Positions 51,341 through 59,892 of a DNA stretch of 64,000 bases are shown one piece after another (the stretch's first letter is position 1; every line of letters begins with the position of its first letter). Below the pieces are notes generated by a model, which saw only the letters and a list, made by a program, of their open reading frames with translations, ran no database searches and was not told where the DNA came from. Both the position numbers and the translations under genes were made by a program. The stretch is taken from NCBI RefSeq assembly GCF_028656935.1, contig NZ_JAMDGZ010000021.1, positions 1 to 64,000 of the forward strand. Reading direction: 5' to 3'. Source of the DNA: Pseudomonas rubra. Lineage in GTDB: Bacteria; Pseudomonadota; Gammaproteobacteria; Pseudomonadales; Pseudomonadaceae.

Positions 51341-52072
51341 CTAGCGTCGCAGCTCGGCGACAAAATCGTAGTAGTCGTCGCGACAGTAGGTGTCAGTCAG
51401 TTCGATGGGGGTGTTGTCGTCGAGGTAGCCGACCCGGGTCATCAGCAGCATGGCGGTGCCGGGCTGGATGCCGACCCGTGCAGCCAGCTCGGCGCTGGCG
51501 TTGATTGCGCGAATGTGTTGCAGGGCGCGCACCACAGGCTTGCCGATCTGGTCGAGGTGCTGGTACAGCGAATCGCCGATGGCTTCGGGGTTGTTCAGCA
51601 AGCGGGCGGGCAGGGTGCTGTACTCGACTGCCATGACAATGTCATCGGCCTTGCGCAGGCGCTTGAGGTGCACCACCTGTTCGTTGGGCGACAGGCCCAG
51701 GCGTACCAGTTCATCGGCCGAGGGCGCGTCGACACTGCGCTCCAGCCACTGCGACGTGGGCGTGAAGCCCTTCAGGCGGAGCATTTCGCTGAAGCTCGAC
51801 AGGCGTGAGAGCGGCTGTTCCAGGCGCGGGGTGATGAAGGTCCCGGAGCCCTGGATGCGGCGGATCAGGCCTTGTTCGAGCAGCACTTCCAGGGCCTTGC
51901 GCGCGGTGACCCGGGAGATGTCCAGGGCTTCGCTCAGGCTTCTTTCCGACGGCAGCGCCTGTTCGGCTTTCCATTGCCCGGCATGAATGGCCTGTTCAAG
52001 GTTGCGCGCCACCTGAAGGTACAGCGGGGTGGCCAGGGTGTCGTCGGGGCGCAGGGCGGTCAACGGAGGCAT
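51341..52072 (-). CDS. nagR: GntR/HutC-family repressor of the nag operon
   Basis: The 243-residue protein has an N-terminal winged helix (PLYLQVARNLEQAIHAGQW, PSERSLSEALDISRVTARKA) and a UTRA effector domain that in NagR/YvoA binds glucosamine 6-phosphate or GlcNAc 6-phosphate. ATG 52072 (MPPLTALRPD) is used, not the frame to 52117, which runs into the operator array. First gene of nagR-nagA-nagB-II-nagF-nagE; the repeats just upstream are its likely site. Confidence 0.9.
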   Translation of the reverse strand: MPPLTALRPDDTLATPLYLQVARNLEQAIHAGQWKAEQALPSERSLSEALDISRVTARKALEVLLEQGLIRRIQGSGTFITPRLEQPLSRLSSFSEMLRLKGFTPTSQWLERSVDAPSADELVRLGLSPNEQVVHLKRLRKADDIVMAVEYSTLPARLLNNPEAIGDSLYQHLDQIGKPVVRALQHIRAINASAELAARVGIQPGTAMLLMTRVGYLDDNTPIELTDTYCRDDYYDFVAELRR

Positions 52073-52092
52073 GGCATAGGCTTCAGCTAGCG

Positions 52093-52140
52093 AGTGGTAT
52101 TGAAAATCTAATACCACTTGAATACCACGTCAATACCACT
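52093..52140. promoter_or_regulatory. Predicted NagR operator array
   Basis: An inverted pair AGTGGTATT (52093-52101) and AATACCACT (52110-52118), then two more direct copies, AATACCACG (52121) and AATACCACT (52132). The last three start exactly 11 bases apart, so they lie on one DNA face. The array begins 20 bases upstream of the nagR ATG, suited to autorepression. Confidence 0.75.
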
Positions 52141-52261
52141 TGTCTATTCGCCTGGATCACGCTGCGCTGGCAAAGGTGGTTTTTTAATTCGCGGGATGTA
52201 TCGTGCTGCACAGAACAGGCGCTGAGCGCCGTCATGACAACCAAGGAATAGGCGATCACAG

Positions 52262-53515
52262 TTGAATCAGTCCCTCAAACCAGGTCAGAACACCTCACTC
52301 AGCCAGCGCAAAGGGCAGGTCGTGGTCAGCCACGCAGCCGGCAGTAACCTGGACGTGAACCTCACCGCGTTCCTCGTCACAGACGCCGGCAAAGTGCTGG
52401 ATGACAGCGGCATGGTGTTCTTCAATGCCCCGGAACATGCCTCGGGTGCAGCCGCGTTCAGTGCTCCTGTGACTCAGAGCGGCAGCGTCAGCCACAGCAT
52501 CAGCTTCGACCTTGACCGGCTGCCGGCCTCGATCAGCAAAATTGCCATCACCCTGACCCAGGATGGCAGTGCCGGTGGCTTCTCGCAGGTGCGTGACCTT
52601 TGTGCCCAGGTGCGTACTGGCGATCAGGTGCTGGAGTTGGCACCTGAGCCCTTTGACCGGGAGACCGGGATCATCGTCGTCGATCTGTATGTGCGCAACG
52701 GCGAGGCGAAGGCCCGCTCGGTCTGGCAGGGGTTCGCCTCGGGGCTTGCCGGCTTGTGCGGTCTGTACGGGGTCGAGGTCGAAGAGCAAGCGCCAGCCGC
52801 GCCAAGCGTACAGGCGCCGCCCGCGTCGAAGCCGGTCAACATGACGAAGACGGTCATCACCCTGGACAAGCCCGGCACCTCTCACAAGGTTTCCCTGGAG
52901 AAAGGTGCTGCTGCGCCCAAGTCGATCAAGGTCAGCGCCACCTGGATCGACAACGGCGATGGCCAGGACAATGACGACCTGGATCTGCGCATCGGCATTC
53001 TGCGTCCGGATGGCCGCATGTCGATCATCCAGGCGCCGGACAAAGGCGGTGCCTTTGACGTTGATCCCTTCGTGTTCCATACCGGTGACGTTGTGAGCGC
53101 GAGCGCCTCGGCCCCGGCCGTGGAAACAGTGGAAATCAACCCGGCCATTTCCCAACTGATGGGTGGCAAGGTCGCGCTAGTCTGCAGCGTTTACTCGGCT
53201 GTTGATAACGGTGCGGTATCGGTGGCGGCGCTGAAGCCGAAGATGCGCATGGAGTACGGCAACCAGGTGGTCGAATGTGCATTCGAATTCAAGAGCGGGC
53301 TGTTCAGCAGCCTGATTTACACCTACGTGATCGGGCTGATTGAAATCGATCACGAGCACATCGTGCTCAGCCCGAGTGGGGCGACGTCCAAATCCGGCAG
53401 CGAGGCCACGCCATGGCTTACGCGCAAAGGGGAGCAGTTGGAGCTGACCATGGACGGTCCGCACGTATTCAAAGGTGAACCGCTGGAACGCAAGGGTAAA
53501 AAGCAGTACGTCTGA
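52262..53515 (+). CDS. TerD/TerA-like stress protein with two TerD-type halves
   Basis: The 417-residue cytoplasmic protein is related to tellurium-resistance TerD proteins. The first half (about 1-165) has LDVNLTAFLVTDAGKVLDDS, MVFFN and KIAITLTQDG. A Pro/Ala linker follows. The second half (about 190-417) has NDDLDLRIGILRPDGRMSII and a TerA-like C-terminal part. Calcium-binding Asp clusters are partly kept in the second half. The start is TTG at 52262, with AAGGA 14 bases upstream, so the start is uncertain. No other ter genes adjoin it; function in this setting is unknown. Confidence 0.82.
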   Translation: MNQSLKPGQNTSLSQRKGQVVVSHAAGSNLDVNLTAFLVTDAGKVLDDSGMVFFNAPEHASGAAAFSAPVTQSGSVSHSISFDLDRLPASISKIAITLTQDGSAGGFSQVRDLCAQVRTGDQVLELAPEPFDRETGIIVVDLYVRNGEAKARSVWQGFASGLAGLCGLYGVEVEEQAPAAPSVQAPPASKPVNMTKTVITLDKPGTSHKVSLEKGAAAPKSIKVSATWIDNGDGQDNDDLDLRIGILRPDGRMSIIQAPDKGGAFDVDPFVFHTGDVVSASASAPAVETVEINPAISQLMGGKVALVCSVYSAVDNGAVSVAALKPKMRMEYGNQVVECAFEFKSGLFSSLIYTYVIGLIEIDHEHIVLSPSGATSKSGSEATPWLTRKGEQLELTMDGPHVFKGEPLERKGKKQYV

Positions 53516-53528
53516 TAGCGTTGGCTTG

Positions 53529-53552
53529 CGCCCTGCTCAACTGAGCAGGGCG
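53529..53552. terminator. Hairpin between terD-like gene and tatC
   Basis: Eleven-base arms CGCCCTGCTCA and TGAGCAGGGCG with a two-base loop, 14 bases after the terD-like stop. No U-tract follows, so it may be a weak or Rho-assisted terminator between these convergent genes. Confidence 0.55.
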
Positions 53553-53580
53553 TCACATCGCCTGTATCTTTGGCCCGGCT

Positions 53581-54339
53581 TCAGGAAGCCTGGGCAGATA
53601 TCTCCTGGTTGCCCTTGCGCTCAATAGCGGCACAGGCCAGCAATCCGACTTCAAACAATATCCACACCGGCACCGCCAGCAGGGTTTGCGAGAACACATC
53701 CGGCGGGGTCAGTAGCATGCCGACCACAAAGCAACCGACGATTACATATGGGCGGCTTTTACGCAGGGTGGCAACGTCGGTGACGCCGACCCAGACGATG
53801 ATGAAGGTCGCCACCGGAATTTCGAAGGCCAGGCCAAAGGCCAGGAACAGGGCGAGGATGAAGTCCAGGTACAGGCCGATGTCGGTCATCATCGCCACCC
53901 CGTCCGGGGTGACGCTGGCGAAGAAGCCGAACATCATCGGGAACACCACGAAGAAGGCAAAGGCCATGCCCGAGTAGAACAGCACGATGCTCGACACCAG
54001 CAACGACAGGGCAATGCGTTTTTCCTGGCGGTACAGCGCTGGGGCGATGAAGCTCCAGGCTTGATGCAGCAGGACCGGCATGGCCACGAACAAGGCTGCC
54101 ATCAGGGTCAGTTTGAACGGTGCCAGGAACGGCGAGGTGACGCTGGTGGCAATCATGCTCGCGCCCTCGGGCAGGTAGCGGCGCAGCGGCTCCGAGACCT
54201 GGGTGTAGAGGGCTTGGGCGAACGGGAACAGGCCGAGGAAAATCACGGCGATGGCCAACAGGCAGCGCAGCAGGCGCCTGCGCAATTCGCGCAGGTGGCC
54301 GGTGAGCGGCATGCCGGGATCTTGGGTTGCTGTGTCCAT
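53581..54339 (-). CDS. tatC: Twin-arginine translocase subunit TatC
   Basis: Membrane receptor for twin-arginine signal peptides. The 252-residue protein has six helices; the N-terminal LTGHLRELRRRLL with its conserved Glu and the segment FLAPFKLTLMAALFVAMPVL fit the family. ATG 54339 overlaps the tatB stop (TGATG). Third gene of tatABC on the minus strand, facing away from the adjacent secretion genes. Pseudomonads normally carry another tatABC elsewhere, so this is probably a second, dedicated copy; the window alone cannot show that. Confidence 0.93.
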   Translation of the reverse strand: MDTATQDPGMPLTGHLRELRRRLLRCLLAIAVIFLGLFPFAQALYTQVSEPLRRYLPEGASMIATSVTSPFLAPFKLTLMAALFVAMPVLLHQAWSFIAPALYRQEKRIALSLLVSSIVLFYSGMAFAFFVVFPMMFGFFASVTPDGVAMMTDIGLYLDFILALFLAFGLAFEIPVATFIIVWVGVTDVATLRKSRPYVIVGCFVVGMLLTPPDVFSQTLLAVPVWILFEVGLLACAAIERKGNQEISAQAS

Positions 54340-54617
54340 CAAGGGGTTCCGCTGGTTGGGCTGTTGTCCGGTTGCAGGCTGACGCCGCGGCGCAGGTCCT
54401 GCTCAAGGCGCTGCAAGGGCAGGGCATCGAGCTCCTGGCTCAAGGCCTGGGTGTCCAGTTCGCGGTCCACCTGGGCCTTGATGGTGGCCAAAGCGCGCTT
54501 GGCCTGGGCAACGCCGCGGCCCAGGGTGCGCGCCGCCACCGGCAGGCGCTCGGGGCCAAGCACCAGCAGGGCGACGATGCCCACCAGCAGCAGTTCGGTA
54601 AAACCGACTTCGAACAT
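54339..54617 (-). CDS. tatB: Sec-independent translocase protein TatB
   Basis: Bridges TatC and TatA. The 92-residue protein has an N-terminal helix [20 protein letters not shown], the hinge GPERLP, then an amphipathic helix. It is short compared with the 140 or more residues of common housekeeping TatB. ATG 54617 overlaps the tatA stop (TGATG). Confidence 0.92.
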   Translation of the reverse strand: MFEVGFTELLLVGIVALLVLGPERLPVAARTLGRGVAQAKRALATIKAQVDRELDTQALSQELDALPLQRLEQDLRRGVSLQPDNSPTSGTP

Positions 54618-54841
54618 CAGCGCTGGTGTTCCGTGTGCTGCACGCTGTCGGCCTGCAGTGGCGCCTGGGGTTTGGCCTGGCTGATGGCGTCTTCCTCGCT
54701 CGGCCCATTGCCCATGGATTTGCGAAAGCCCTGGATCGCATCACCGACGTCGGCACCCAGGCCCTTGAGGCGCTTGGTGCCGAACAGCATGAACACGATC
54801 ATCAACACGATGAGCAACTGCCAGATCCCGATACCACCCAT
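54617..54841 (-). CDS. tatA: Sec-independent translocase protein TatA
   Basis: Pore-forming component of the Tat system. The 74-residue protein has the short helix [20 protein letters not shown], the conserved [14 protein letters not shown] hinge and amphipathic helix, and a polar tail. First gene of tatABC. It is divergent from gspK with a 143-bp spacer. Confidence 0.93.
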   Translation of the reverse strand: MGGIGIWQLLIVLMIVFMLFGTKRLKGLGADVGDAIQGFRKSMGNGPSEEDAISQAKPQAPLQADSVQHTEHQR

Positions 54842-54984
54842 GAAAAGCGCTCCAAGCTCATGAAAAAGAAGGCCTTATCCTGCCTGGGCTTTATGACGCC
54901 AAAGTGACGTGCAGATGTATTTGCCATGTGCCTGCAACATCCGTTGTGTTGACTGACGCCTCATTTGCTCGGGATGTGCAGGTC

Positions 54985-55947
54985 ATGGGTGCAAAGCAAC
55001 AACAAGGGGCGGCGCTGTTGATGGTGCTGGTGGTGCTGGCGATGCTCGCCGGCGGCCTGGCCTGGCTGGTGCAGGACGGTCGCCAGCAGGTCGACAGCGT
55101 GCGCCTGGTGCAACAACGGGTGCAGGCCAGGGCCATGGAAACCGCTGGCCTGGCCTTTGCCGAGCAGGCTCTGAAAGATCCGGCCTGGCGCGCCAGCCCG
55201 CTGTTCTGGCAGGCCCTGCGCGGGCAGCCGTTGTCCTATGCCTTTGCCGGCGGTTCAGCGGCCCTGCGCATCCGCGACCTGCACAGCTGCTTCAACGTCA
55301 ACGCGCTGATTGGCGAGGAGGCCGAACGGGCCGGGCGGCAATTGCGCTACCTGCTGGGCGATGACCTGGCCGCGCAACGGCTGAGCGATGCCCTGGCGGA
55401 CTGGATCGACCCCGACCAGCAGGCCCGTCTCAACGGCGCCGAGAGCGACCAGTACCTGCGCCAGTCGCCTGCGCGTCTGGCGGCCAATCAGATGATGGTC
55501 GACATGAGCGAACTGAACCTGCTGCTCGAACCCGATGCCCGGCGACAAACCCGCTATCCGCAGTTGTGTGCCCTGCCGCAGACCAGCGGTTGGCGCTTGA
55601 ACGCCAATGCCTTGAGTCTTGAACAGTTGCCGTTGCTTGAGGCCATGTATGAAGGGCAGGTGTCGCGTTCGTTGCTGAGCCGGATCATCACTGCACGACC
55701 GGCAGGCGGCTATCACGATGCCGGGGCATTGCGCCAGGCACTGGGGGCGATGGACGACGCGACGTTCGCGCGCTTGAGCGACGGCTTGTTGCTCAACAGC
55801 GGCGATTTTGTCCTGCAGCTGGAGTTCGAGCAGGACGGGCAACTGATGCACAGCGAATTTCAGCTGCGGGCCAGAGGGATAGTGCAGTGGCACGCACTGG
55901 TACCGGCCCAGCAGGTGCAGGTGCTCAGCCGTTCGCCGCAACCCTGA
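54985..55947 (+). CDS. gspK: Type II secretion minor pseudopilin GspK
   Basis: Tip pseudopilin of the type II secretion system. The 320-residue protein has a prepilin leader MGAKQQQG followed by the hydrophobic helix AALLMVLVVLAMLAGGLAWL; cleavage after Gly8 is expected, and the lack of Glu at +5 is characteristic of GspK. Later segments (DLHSCFNVNAL, LSDALADWIDPDQQ, then QMMVDMSELNLL) fit. ATG 54985 is chosen over a frame to 54904 because it puts the leader at the N-terminus. It is separated from the other gsp genes by the phosphatase and the SoxB-like gene. Confidence 0.88.
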   Translation: MGAKQQQGAALLMVLVVLAMLAGGLAWLVQDGRQQVDSVRLVQQRVQARAMETAGLAFAEQALKDPAWRASPLFWQALRGQPLSYAFAGGSAALRIRDLHSCFNVNALIGEEAERAGRQLRYLLGDDLAAQRLSDALADWIDPDQQARLNGAESDQYLRQSPARLAANQMMVDMSELNLLLEPDARRQTRYPQLCALPQTSGWRLNANALSLEQLPLLEAMYEGQVSRSLLSRIITARPAGGYHDAGALRQALGAMDDATFARLSDGLLLNSGDFVLQLEFEQDGQLMHSEFQLRARGIVQWHALVPAQQVQVLSRSPQP

Positions 55948-55974
55948 TGAGGGCTGCGGCGAACCTGGCTTGGC

Positions 55975-58023
55975 TTACACGCCGATCTCACCGCCATCGG
56001 CACGCTGGATGACCACGGTCGACGCCCGTGGGCGTACCTTGGTCCCGGCCGGGGTCACCGTCGTGGCGACGTCGGTGGATGGCCAGTTATCCGGGTGCTG
56101 GATATTGACGAAGATCGATTTGTTGTCGGGGGTGAAGGCAATCCCGGTGACTTCACAGCCATTGGGGCCAACGAAGAAACGGCGCAGATCGACCTGATTC
56201 TGGGCGTTGACCGGCACCTGCTTGCCAGCGGCATTCACAAGGTCGGTGGGGATCACCGCGAGCATCTGGTCGTTGGTGTAGTCGGTCAGGGTTTTTTCGC
56301 CGTTGTCGGTCTGGAACCAGAGGATGCCGCGGCTATCGAAGCTCATGCCGTCGGGGCTGGCGAACTGGTTGAGTTCGGTCAGGCCCGAGCGGTTGATGTC
56401 GGCGGTGCCGGCAGCGTTGGCGCCAAAGACGAAGATGTCCCAGGTGAAACTCAGCTGATCGTCGCTGTCGTGCCAGCGGATGATATGGCCGTGGCGGTTC
56501 GGCCCGCGCGGGTTGGCGGCATCGACCTTGGCGGCGGTACGCGCGCTGTTGTTGGTCAGGGTCAGGTACACGTCGCCATTGAGCGGGTTGACCGTGGTCC
56601 ATTCCGGACGGTCCATGGGCGTTGCGCCAACGGCGTCGGCAGCGCCGCGGGTGTTGAGGATGATCCCTGGCAGGTCAGCGTAGATCGAGCCCAGGGTCTT
56701 GCCGCTGCTGGTCAGGGTGTTGACATCGAGCAGCAGCCATACCCCCGAGCCATCGGCGTTGAAGCGGGCGACATACAGCTTGCCCTGGTCCATGTACTTG
56801 TTGCCGGTGGCCAGGCGATCGGCGGGGTTGGCATCGGCCGCTTGCCACAGCGCGGTGGAGACGAACTTGTACAGGTACTCGTTGTTGGAGTCATCGCCCA
56901 TGTACCAGACCAGCGGCTTGCCCACCACCGGCAAGCCCGGGCAGCAGCCCTCGTGGCGGAAGCGCCCGAGCGCCGTGCGTTTTACCGCCAGGGTGCTGGC
57001 GTTGTAGGGGTCGATCTCGACGATGTAGCCGTAGGTGCTGGCCTCGTTGCGGAAGTCGTCGGTGGCGCTGGCGCCGCTTGGGGTGACGTTGAAGCGGCTG
57101 AATTCGCCGTCCACTTCCGACGGATCGCCCGCTACGCTTTCCCACTTGTAGTTGCCGGTCTTGGTGCTGACGCCGATGCGTTTCTGGTCAGTTGGCAGGG
57201 TGCTGCTGGTGTTGACGAAAATCCCCGGCCAGTTCTCTTCGCAGGTCAGATAGGTGCCCCATGGGGTGTAGCCGTTACCGCAGTTGTTGTTGGTGCCGCG
57301 GGCCTGGGTGCCGTTCTTCGAGAAGCGGGTCTTGACGTGATCGCTGCCGCGCAGGGGGCCGGCGATGTTCATCACCGTGGCGGTGGTGAAGCGGCGGTTC
57401 AGCGGGTCATTGTCGACCACCTGCCAGCGACCGCTGACTTTTTTCAGGCGAATCACCCCGGCGCCGTGGGCGTTGATTTCCTTGCGCACTTCCTCGACCG
57501 GACGCTTGCCGCTGCTGTCGCTGGTCGGGCCGTTGGGGTGCAGGGCATCGGCGTCGATGTATTCGTGGTTGATCGCCAGCAGGCCGTCTTCGGAGCTGCC
57601 ATTGATCGGGAAGAAGTGCATGCCGTCATGGTGCATGCCCACCGAGTTGGCCTGGTCGGCGGCGGTGTTGCTGCCATCGGCTTTCCAGGGCTTGGCGCTG
57701 GTGTTCAGTGGCGTGCCCCAGGGTGCCAGGACATAGGCGGTGTAACCGGCGGCGACCACGCAGGCATCGGTGCGCGAGCCGGGGATGGAGGTGAAGCCCA
57801 GCTTCAGTTTCGGCGGGGTTGGTGGTTCTACTGCAGGTTCGTCGTCATCCGAATCACTGCTGTCGAAGCAGCCAGTGAGGCCAGTCCCGGCAATCATCGC
57901 GATAGCGGCACCCAGGCCGCCGCGGACCACGCTGCGGCGGCTCAGGTAAGACTCCAGAACGCTGTCCATGGGCAGGTTGCCACTCTGGTTGCGGTTCAGG
58001 TTGTCGCCGGTGTCTCGACTCAT
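55975..58023 (-). CDS. PhoX-type (DUF839) alkaline phosphatase, Tat signal plus lipobox
   Basis: Calcium/iron-dependent phosphatase family. The 682-residue protein has a twin-arginine motif SRRSVVRGG (Arg29-Arg30), a hydrophobic segment, and a lipobox LTGC with Cys52, followed by an acidic linker. The PhoX body is recognisable: GMHHDGMHFFPING, AINHEYID, NNCGNGYTPWGTYLTCEENW, GRFRHEGCCPG, and C-terminal CEVTGIAFTPDNKSIFVNIQ. AAGGA precedes the ATG at 58023. Related P. putida phosphatases are reported as type II secretion substrates, and it lies between gspK and gspC-F. Divergent from the SoxB-like gene. Confidence 0.9.
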   Translation of the reverse strand: MSRDTGDNLNRNQSGNLPMDSVLESYLSRRSVVRGGLGAAIAMIAGTGLTGCFDSSDSDDDEPAVEPPTPPKLKLGFTSIPGSRTDACVVAAGYTAYVLAPWGTPLNTSAKPWKADGSNTAADQANSVGMHHDGMHFFPINGSSEDGLLAINHEYIDADALHPNGPTSDSSGKRPVEEVRKEINAHGAGVIRLKKVSGRWQVVDNDPLNRRFTTATVMNIAGPLRGSDHVKTRFSKNGTQARGTNNNCGNGYTPWGTYLTCEENWPGIFVNTSSTLPTDQKRIGVSTKTGNYKWESVAGDPSEVDGEFSRFNVTPSGASATDDFRNEASTYGYIVEIDPYNASTLAVKRTALGRFRHEGCCPGLPVVGKPLVWYMGDDSNNEYLYKFVSTALWQAADANPADRLATGNKYMDQGKLYVARFNADGSGVWLLLDVNTLTSSGKTLGSIYADLPGIILNTRGAADAVGATPMDRPEWTTVNPLNGDVYLTLTNNSARTAAKVDAANPRGPNRHGHIIRWHDSDDQLSFTWDIFVFGANAAGTADINRSGLTELNQFASPDGMSFDSRGILWFQTDNGEKTLTDYTNDQMLAVIPTDLVNAAGKQVPVNAQNQVDLRRFFVGPNGCEVTGIAFTPDNKSIFVNIQHPDNWPSTDVATTVTPAGTKVRPRASTVVIQRADGGEIGV

Positions 58024-58168
58024 CAGTTCAGTTCCTTTTGTTCAGTGATGCGGCGTGAAAGAAACCGGGACTTTAGTGAGCAAGTGTGATGATTGATTGG
58101 CAGTTTTGTTAAAAGGCGTTGAAAGAAATAAATCCTTACCAACTGATTTGCCTGAGATTTTGCCCAGG

Positions 58169-58197
58169 CTGTCGATTAACTGCCATCAAACTGTAAT
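58169..58197 (+). promoter_or_regulatory. Predicted PHO box array
   Basis: Three 7-mers, CTGTCGA (58169), CTGCCAT (58180) and CTGTAAT (58191), start exactly 11 bases apart, as in PhoB-binding direct repeats (consensus CTGTCAT). They end 63 bases before the SoxB-like ATG, with a possible -10 CAATAT at 58208. I see no comparable array for the divergent phosphatase gene in the remainder of the 237-bp spacer. Confidence 0.7.
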
Positions 58198-58260
58198 CCA
58201 GGCGCCCCAATATCCCGGCCCGACAACCAATAAGCGCCAAGGCGACGGGACAGGCAGAGC

Positions 58261-59892
58261 ATGCACAGACGGGAAGTGTTGAACTGGATCGGCGTTGGCG
58301 CTACAGCGCCGCTGCTTACGGCCTGTGCTGGCCTGGGCGCAACGTCGGCCGGCAACACCGCGCCGCTGGACCTGCTGTACTTTGCCGACACGCTCGATGC
58401 CCGCCAAGCCGGTAAGCCGGTGGTCCCGGCCACGCGCCTGGGCCCGGTTACCCACCTGGGCCAGGCACCCTGGATGACTGGCGCCAGCGCCCGCCAGGCG
58501 CGTGCAGAACTCAACCCGCTGCTCGATGCCAGTCTCGCCGATGGCGTTCACACTGGCGGCTACGCGGTGCTGGCGGCCTTGCTGGAGCAGCTTCGCCAGG
58601 CTGCCGGGGCCGATAACTGCCTGACCCTGGAAAACGGCCAGGGCTGGAATGGCAGTGGCCTGGCCTACCTGACGCAGGGCGCCAGCGGTGTCGAAGGCAG
58701 CCAGTTATTGGCCAGCCAGGTGCGGGTCAGCAGTGATGAGCGGGTGCTCTGGCCGCAGCGTTGCGCCGGCTTGTATCGCCAGTACGGCCAAGCGGTGTTG
58801 GGTGCCGGTCTGGCTGCGGAGCAGTCGGCGGCGTTGGGGGTTGTACCGTTCACAGTAGTGCGTCGTGGTGGTGTGCGAGTGGCCGTGGTGGGCATCACCG
58901 ACCCCTATGCCCAGGACCAGAAAGCCTCGCTCAAACAGTGGTACCAGTCCTTGTTGCCAGCCTTTGAACAGGCCCGTGGCCAGGCCGATCTGGTGGTTGC
59001 CCTGGCCGATGTCGGTACCGGCCCCGGCCTGTGGCTGGCCGAGCGCCTGAGCGATGCCGACCTGTTGCTCTGCGCCCGTGGCCAGGACTTCTGGCCTGAA
59101 CCGATTGCCGTGCTGCAAGCCAGCGGCAAGCGGGTACCGGTGCTGTTTGCCGGCAACCGCGCCAGCGGTGCCTTTCAAGTGCGCTGCCAGCGCACGGCCG
59201 GGCAATGGCAGTTCAATGCCCGTTTTCATCCAGCTTATGCCAGCAGCCTCACCCCGGCTGCCCAGGCCCGTGCAGCGCAGTTGCACGGGTTGCTTGCCCA
59301 GCAACGCGCCGGCCACGCGGCCTGGCTCGATCAACCCCTGGCCCGTGCCCCGCAGGCGCTGTGGCGCCGTGATACCCGTGCTGGCAGTTGGGACCGCCTG
59401 TTGCATCAGGCCCTGGCGGCTGACAGCGACTATCCGGTGTTGCTCCCGGGGCTGCGCTATGACAGCCCGCTGGCCGCCGGCCAGGCCATCACCCGCGAAC
59501 ACCTGATCAGCCTGACCGGCAGCTACCCGGCGCCGGTGGTCGAGGCCCCGGCCCGGCAAGTCGAGCAAGTGCTGGAGAACGCCGCCGAGCAACTGTTCGG
59601 CGACCCGCTGTTGCTCGACAACAGTCAGGACCTGCCACGTTGGCTGGGCCAGCCCTGGCAGCTCAGTTACAGCCCGAGCGGCAAGCGCGTGTCGGGCCTG
59701 AGCGAAGCCTCGGGGCGGTGCCGCACCTTCGGTCTGCAGTACGCCTCGAACGTCGGTGAACCGCTGTGGCAGCGGGTCGAAGCCTGGTTGGCCAGGCAGC
59801 CTGCGGACTGGCAACTGCCCGCCTTGCAATTGCCGCAGTTGCGTTACGTGCAGGGGCATCCAGGTTGGCATCCGCGTGAGTTGAACGCGTGA
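58261..59892 (+). CDS. SoxB/5'-nucleotidase-like exported protein lacking metal ligands
   Basis: The 543-residue protein has a twin-arginine-like start (MHRREVLNW) and lipobox LTAC (Cys22). The fold resembles SoxB and 5'-nucleotidase: HTGGYAVLAALLEQLR, then NGQGWNGSG, RRGGVRVAVVGITDPYA, and LADLLLC-type spacing before WPEPI. The metal sites are lost: D-x-H is Asp43-Thr-Leu45, the GGD-x-W Asp is Gln127, the LSH His is Asp250, and GHTH is replaced by ARGQ (272-275). It is probably a non-enzymatic relative. It overlaps gspC by four bases, so it is the first gene of the secretion operon. Confidence 0.82.
   Translation: MHRREVLNWIGVGATAPLLTACAGLGATSAGNTAPLDLLYFADTLDARQAGKPVVPATRLGPVTHLGQAPWMTGASARQARAELNPLLDASLADGVHTGGYAVLAALLEQLRQAAGADNCLTLENGQGWNGSGLAYLTQGASGVEGSQLLASQVRVSSDERVLWPQRCAGLYRQYGQAVLGAGLAAEQSAALGVVPFTVVRRGGVRVAVVGITDPYAQDQKASLKQWYQSLLPAFEQARGQADLVVALADVGTGPGLWLAERLSDADLLLCARGQDFWPEPIAVLQASGKRVPVLFAGNRASGAFQVRCQRTAGQWQFNARFHPAYASSLTPAAQARAAQLHGLLAQQRAGHAAWLDQPLARAPQALWRRDTRAGSWDRLLHQALAADSDYPVLLPGLRYDSPLAAGQAITREHLISLTGSYPAPVVEAPARQVEQVLENAAEQLFGDPLLLDNSQDLPRWLGQPWQLSYSPSGKRVSGLSEASGRCRTFGLQYASNVGEPLWQRVEAWLARQPADWQLPALQLPQLRYVQGHPGWHPRELNA

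Noticed and set aside
56095..58089. Long open frame antisense to the PhoX phosphatase gene
   Set aside because: The minus-strand protein has a Tat signal and PhoX motifs; the plus-strand frame is low-complexity Val/Gly/Ala sequence.
58024..58168. Second PHO box directing the PhoX gene on the minus strand
   Set aside because: The only candidate reads CTGCCAA followed by a non-matching second half, so it is not supported.
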